The translations under genes were made by a program, and so were the position numbers. Below the pieces are notes generated by a model. That model saw only the letters and a list, made by a program, of their open reading frames with translations. It was not told the origin of the DNA and searched no databases. From Acidobacteriaceae bacterium (lineage in GTDB: Bacteria > Acidobacteriota > Terriglobia > Terriglobales > Acidobacteriaceae): a DNA stretch of 44,896 bases. Below are positions 42,370 through 44,896 of the stretch, in pieces. Where the stretch lies: contig PKUV01000193.1 of the NCBI GenBank assembly GCA_003131315.1, forward strand, positions 1 to 44,896. Reading direction: 5' to 3'. Numbering within the stretch: position 1 is the first letter of the stretch; every line of letters starts with the position of its first letter.

Positions 42370-42537
42370 TCACGGCGCGGCTTCAACCGTAAGACTCAAA
42401 CCTACCGCCTTGGTTACGGCAACAAGGGTGGAGAGTCGAGGGTTTCCACGCACCGATAAGGCGCGATACAAACTCTCTCGCTCAATGCCAGCGGTTTTGG
42501 CCACCTTGGCAATGCCGCCTCTGGTTTCCGCATCCAT
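42370..42537 (-). pseudogene. N-truncated copy of the HigA-like antitoxin gene
   Basis: A 55-codon open frame, MDAETRGGIAKVAKTAGIER through GLSLTVEAAP, is almost identical to the helix-turn-helix half of the antitoxin at 44158. Upstream of the shared part the sequence diverges completely. It is most likely a duplicated remnant, though the HTH itself is intact and could still be made. Confidence 0.75.
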
Positions 42538-42583
42538 CCTTACTCTCGAGGGCGCCCGGGAAAACTCAGACGGTCGCTATAGG

Positions 42584-42708
42584 CTAGCAGCCTGTGGTGA
42601 AACTCCAGCGCCCAAAACCAGCGCCTAAAGGCGCATTCATAACACGACACTTACGGTATGCTAGAGCGATACCCTGATACAAATCGTACTTGCGCCACGG
42701 GCTGCTAG
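42584..42708. repeat. Dispersed structured repeat, copy D
   Basis: Outer stem CTAGCAGCCTGTGG / CCACGGGCTGCTAG, GCGCCTAAAGGCGC hairpin and an inner GGTATG...ATACC hairpin, followed by CTGATAC. It lies upstream of pilT. Confidence 0.85.
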
Positions 42709-42714
42709 GCCACC

Positions 42715-42737
42715 CGGCGAAGGGGGTAACCCGCCGA
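42715..42737 (+). other. Hairpin with GTAA tetraloop in the pilT leader
   Basis: CGGCG-AA-GGGG-GTAA-CCC-GCCG can form a compact hairpin with a GNRA-type loop, about 140 bases before pilT. I do not recognise a named riboswitch. Confidence 0.3.
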
Positions 42738-42878
42738 CCGCCAGTTTGAAGATTTGGTGTCTTCCGTAATCTTTCTGACTCGCGACTCGGGGTGTACTCT
42801 CAACGTAAGCCTTAACAAAGCTGAATCTTTCAGAGGCCCACCACCTAAGTTTCTTATCTGAAGGACGCCACCGCCTCT

Positions 42879-44087
42879 ATGTCTTCTCCTACGAATGGTG
42901 TACCGAATATAGGTCCGTCTGCTCCGCGCGCAGCTACCGCCGCCGCCCCCGCTGTTGCGCCGTTCTCGACTCCTGCGCTGCTGGCGGCGATGCTGAAAAC
43001 TTCGCCGAAGATCAGCGATCTCTTTTTTTCGCCCGGGAAGCCACCGCTCGTGGAAATTAGTGGAAAACTGGCCTCAGCCGGACCGGCACGTGCCCTCACG
43101 AGTGAGGATACCCGGCGCATTGCGTCCGATCTTATCGGCAACAACCAACATGCAATTGATAACTTGAAGGAGCTCGGTTCGTGCGATGTGTCCTACAGTT
43201 TGCCGGGTGCACATCGGTTTCGAGTCAACATCTTCATGCAGCGCGGCTCCTGTGCTGTCGTGATGCGGGTAATTCCTGGTAAGATCCCAGACTTCGACGC
43301 GCTGAACTTGCCTGCCGAATTGAAGAAGATCGTGGACCTGCGCAACGGAATCGTGTTGGTGACCGGCCCGACCGGCTCCGGCAAATCGTCTACCCTGGCG
43401 GCGATCATCGACAGAATTAATAAAGAGCAGTCCTATCACGTGCTCACCATCGAAGATCCCATAGAGTTCCTGCACCCCCACAAAAACTGCATTGTTAATC
43501 AACGTGAATTGCACAGCGATACGCCCAGCTTTGCCCTCGCCCTAAGGGGAGCGCTGCGCCAGGCTCCCAAAGTCATTCTTGTGGGAGAGATGCGAGACAA
43601 GGAAACAATCGAGATCGCGATGGAGGCGGCAGAAACGGGTCACCTGGTCCTCTCCACCCTGCATACCATCGACGCGTCGAAGACGGTGGAGAGAATCGTG
43701 GGCGTTTTCCCCATGGCCGAACAGCACACCCTTCGCAACCGCCTCGCGAAGAGCTTTCGCTACATCGTTTCACAGAGACTCGTTCCTCGTAAAGATGGCG
43801 CTGGACGGATGGCTATAATTGAAATATTGAAGTCCACTCTCCGCACTCGTGAGTACGTCGAGAAGGGCGAATCCGACGGCAAGACCTTGCTGGATGCGAT
43901 GCGCGTCGGCGAACAAGAGGGCATGCAGCATTTCGACGGCGACATCGAGAGACTGATCCGTGAGGGTATTCTCGATATGGACACGGGACTGGCGTATGCC
44001 ACCAATCCCGGTAATCTTCAGTTGGACATGTCCGACCTAAAACTCGAGGCAGAGTCGGATCCGCTGCTCGAAACCAGTGCGACGTAG
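42879..44087 (+). CDS. pilT: Type IV pilus retraction ATPase PilT
   Basis: A 402-residue secretion ATPase that powers pilus retraction at the inner membrane. Walker A GPTGSGKS (163-170), Asp box TIEDPIEFLHPHK, Walker B VILVGEMRD (233-239) and His box TGHLVLSTLHT (254-263) are all intact. The C-terminal VSQRLVPRKDGAGRMAIIEIL is the PilT/PilU signature. The N-terminus has a 25-residue Ala/Pro-rich extension before the N-domain. In PilT the normal C-terminal AIRNLIRE motif is replaced by IERLIREGILD, still similar. No other pilus gene is in the window, so it is isolated. Antitoxin copies lie on both sides. Confidence 0.93.
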   Translation: MSSPTNGVPNIGPSAPRAATAAAPAVAPFSTPALLAAMLKTSPKISDLFFSPGKPPLVEISGKLASAGPARALTSEDTRRIASDLIGNNQHAIDNLKELGSCDVSYSLPGAHRFRVNIFMQRGSCAVVMRVIPGKIPDFDALNLPAELKKIVDLRNGIVLVTGPTGSGKSSTLAAIIDRINKEQSYHVLTIEDPIEFLHPHKNCIVNQRELHSDTPSFALALRGALRQAPKVILVGEMRDKETIEIAMEAAETGHLVLSTLHTIDASKTVERIVGVFPMAEQHTLRNRLAKSFRYIVSQRLVPRKDGAGRMAIIEILKSTLRTREYVEKGESDGKTLLDAMRVGEQEGMQHFDGDIERLIREGILDMDTGLAYATNPGNLQLDMSDLKLEAESDPLLETSAT

Positions 44088-44157
44088 GAAAGCACTTGGC
44101 GGATAAACCGGGGCGATCGGCCGGATGGCCCAGGCTATCGCGCTCAGCATTATTCCG

Positions 44158-44409
44158 TCACGGCGCGGCCTCAACCGTAAGTCTCAAACCCACCGCCTTG
44201 GTCACGGCAACCAGGGTGGAGAGTCGAGGGTTTCCACGCACCGATAAGGCGCGATACAAACTCTCCCGCTCAATGCCAGCGGCTTTGGCCACCTTGGCAA
44301 TGCCGCCTCTGGCTTCCGCGATGCGGCGCAGGGCGATCAGGAGCACGCTGGGCTCGTCGTCATCCTCCAATGCAGCTCTGAGGTACTCTGCGGCAAAGTC
44401 GGGATTGTC
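44158..44409 (-). CDS. HigA/YbaQ-like HTH antitoxin (start uncertain)
   Basis: The frame encodes a small HTH protein of the addiction-module antidote type: DNPDFAAEYLRAALEDDDEP, then VLLIALRRIAEARGGIAKVA, IERESLYRALSVRGNPRLST and a C-terminal GLRLTVEAAP. It would bind its own promoter and a RelE/HigB-type toxin. Homology extends upstream of the TTG at 44370 to at least 44409, but no ATG or GTG is found in that frame before a stop near 44495, so the start is unclear or lost. No toxin gene is adjacent. An N-truncated duplicate is at 42370-42537. Confidence 0.7.
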   Translation of the reverse strand, partial: DNPDFAAEYLRAALEDDDEPSVLLIALRRIAEARGGIAKVAKAAGIERESLYRALSVRGNPRLSTLVAVTKAVGLRLTVEAAP

Positions 44410-44543
44410 ACCCCCTGTTTCCAGTTGGACTGACGGGGGTGGAACAGGGTTATCCCTTATGTCCTCGATGAGCGAGAACCTGTCTGCCGAGCATTTCCAC
44501 TACGGTGCTCAGTCATCCTCAATCTGATAGCTGGCGCAGTCCG

Positions 44544-44896
44544 CTACCCTGCCAGTCTAACCGTCTGAGATTTCGAAGGCATCGGCGCAACGTAGCTGAA
44601 CATCGCTTGCTTCAACTGTGAGTCGACTTCATCCGCGATAGTCACAACATCCAGCAATAGTCTACTGAAGTCCACGCCGCACAAATTCCTTTGCAAGGTG
44701 CTAAAAATGCTCACCTGCAAGATACGAGATTCTTCCACCACCATGGTAGCGGTGTAGCCCTGTTGGCGCCGCAGCACTCCATGGTCGCGAGCTGCCAGGG
44801 AAATTGGGGCTGCCAATCCCGAGTCCAAGCGCAGGCGAATAATGAGGTCTAGAAGCAGTTTAGGGAGGTGCCCAGTGGACTGGACCCCTCGGCTGA
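44544..44896 (-). CDS. C-terminal part of an RsbRD-N-like sensor/stress protein (cut by the right edge)
   Basis: The minus-strand frame enters from the right edge and ends at 44544. The visible 117 residues (GHLPKLLLDLIIRLRL, then AARDHGVLRRQQGYTATMVV, EESRILQVSIF and LLLDVVTIADEVDSQLKQAM) look like the helical RsbRD N-terminal sensor module found alone or before histidine kinases and STAS proteins. The protein ends soon after this module, so the window shows the end of a short, stand-alone version. Function is inferred only from this resemblance. Confidence 0.5.
   Translation of the reverse strand, partial: SRGVQSTGHLPKLLLDLIIRLRLDSGLAAPISLAARDHGVLRRQQGYTATMVVEESRILQVSIFSTLQRNLCGVDFSRLLLDVVTIADEVDSQLKQAMFSYVAPMPSKSQTVRLAG

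Noticed and set aside
42700-42878. A possible GEMM/c-di-GMP riboswitch before pilT
   Set aside because: A hairpin with a GNRA-like loop exists, but the conserved GEMM core could not be matched.

Overview
The window looks like a chromosomal segment of an Acidobacteriota (Terriglobia-like) bacterium. The reasons are: high GC; a 1181-residue Oar/TonB-type receptor with an N-terminal carboxypeptidase-regulatory-like domain beside a LacI regulator; a PknB-type kinase fused to TPRs; a DUF3494 secreted protein; and intergenic spaces packed with short palindromic repeats. The taxon is an inference. No tRNA, rRNA, CRISPR array, integrase or transposase gene was seen.

Layout. 1-601: 5' part of a methylmalonyl-CoA mutase gene that runs off the left edge. 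849-4708: a small methyltransferase, a WaaE-like glycosyltransferase and a TolC-type outer membrane protein. 4988-11332: truA, an aldehyde dehydrogenase, a DinB-like protein, a secreted CocE-type hydrolase followed by a duplicated 3' end of the DinB gene, and two small conserved-looking proteins. 11338-17536: a TPR protein divergent from a LacI-family regulator, then a TonB-dependent receptor with a LacI-like operator upstream, closed by a strong hairpin terminator. 17653-22710: amino-acid biosynthesis genes, with a Cys/Met PLP enzyme and ilvE on the minus strand, divergent from thrC and thrB on the plus strand. 22838-29779: an amino-acid permease, a secreted PIG-L deacetylase and a Ser/Thr kinase.

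29968-35536 is the most interesting part. Five minus-strand genes encode an esterase, an ATP-grasp ligase, a GCS2-type carboxylate-amine ligase, an M29 metallo-aminopeptidase and a second, divergent ATP-grasp protein. Three probable amide-bond-forming enzymes beside a peptidase and a hydrolase suggest a small-peptide metabolite or peptide-tagging pathway. Its product is unknown. Upstream on the same strand lies a 1307-residue multi-PAS/GAF sigma-54 activator (35854-39777).

39726-44896 is a patchwork. It holds a DUF3494 ice-binding-like protein with a repeat-derived insertion in its predicted solenoid, flanked by 200-bp direct repeats; a tetraheme cytochrome with a suspicious 3' end; a pilT gene flanked by two copies of an antitoxin gene, one N-truncated; and the C-terminal end of an RsbRD-N-like protein at the right edge.

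A second theme is repeats. Several families (125-bp structured elements with covarying stems, heptamer arrays, GAGACGSGG palindromes, hairpins with a variable compensated stem) occupy most intergenic gaps. Four genes end in a stop codon that lies inside such a repeat.
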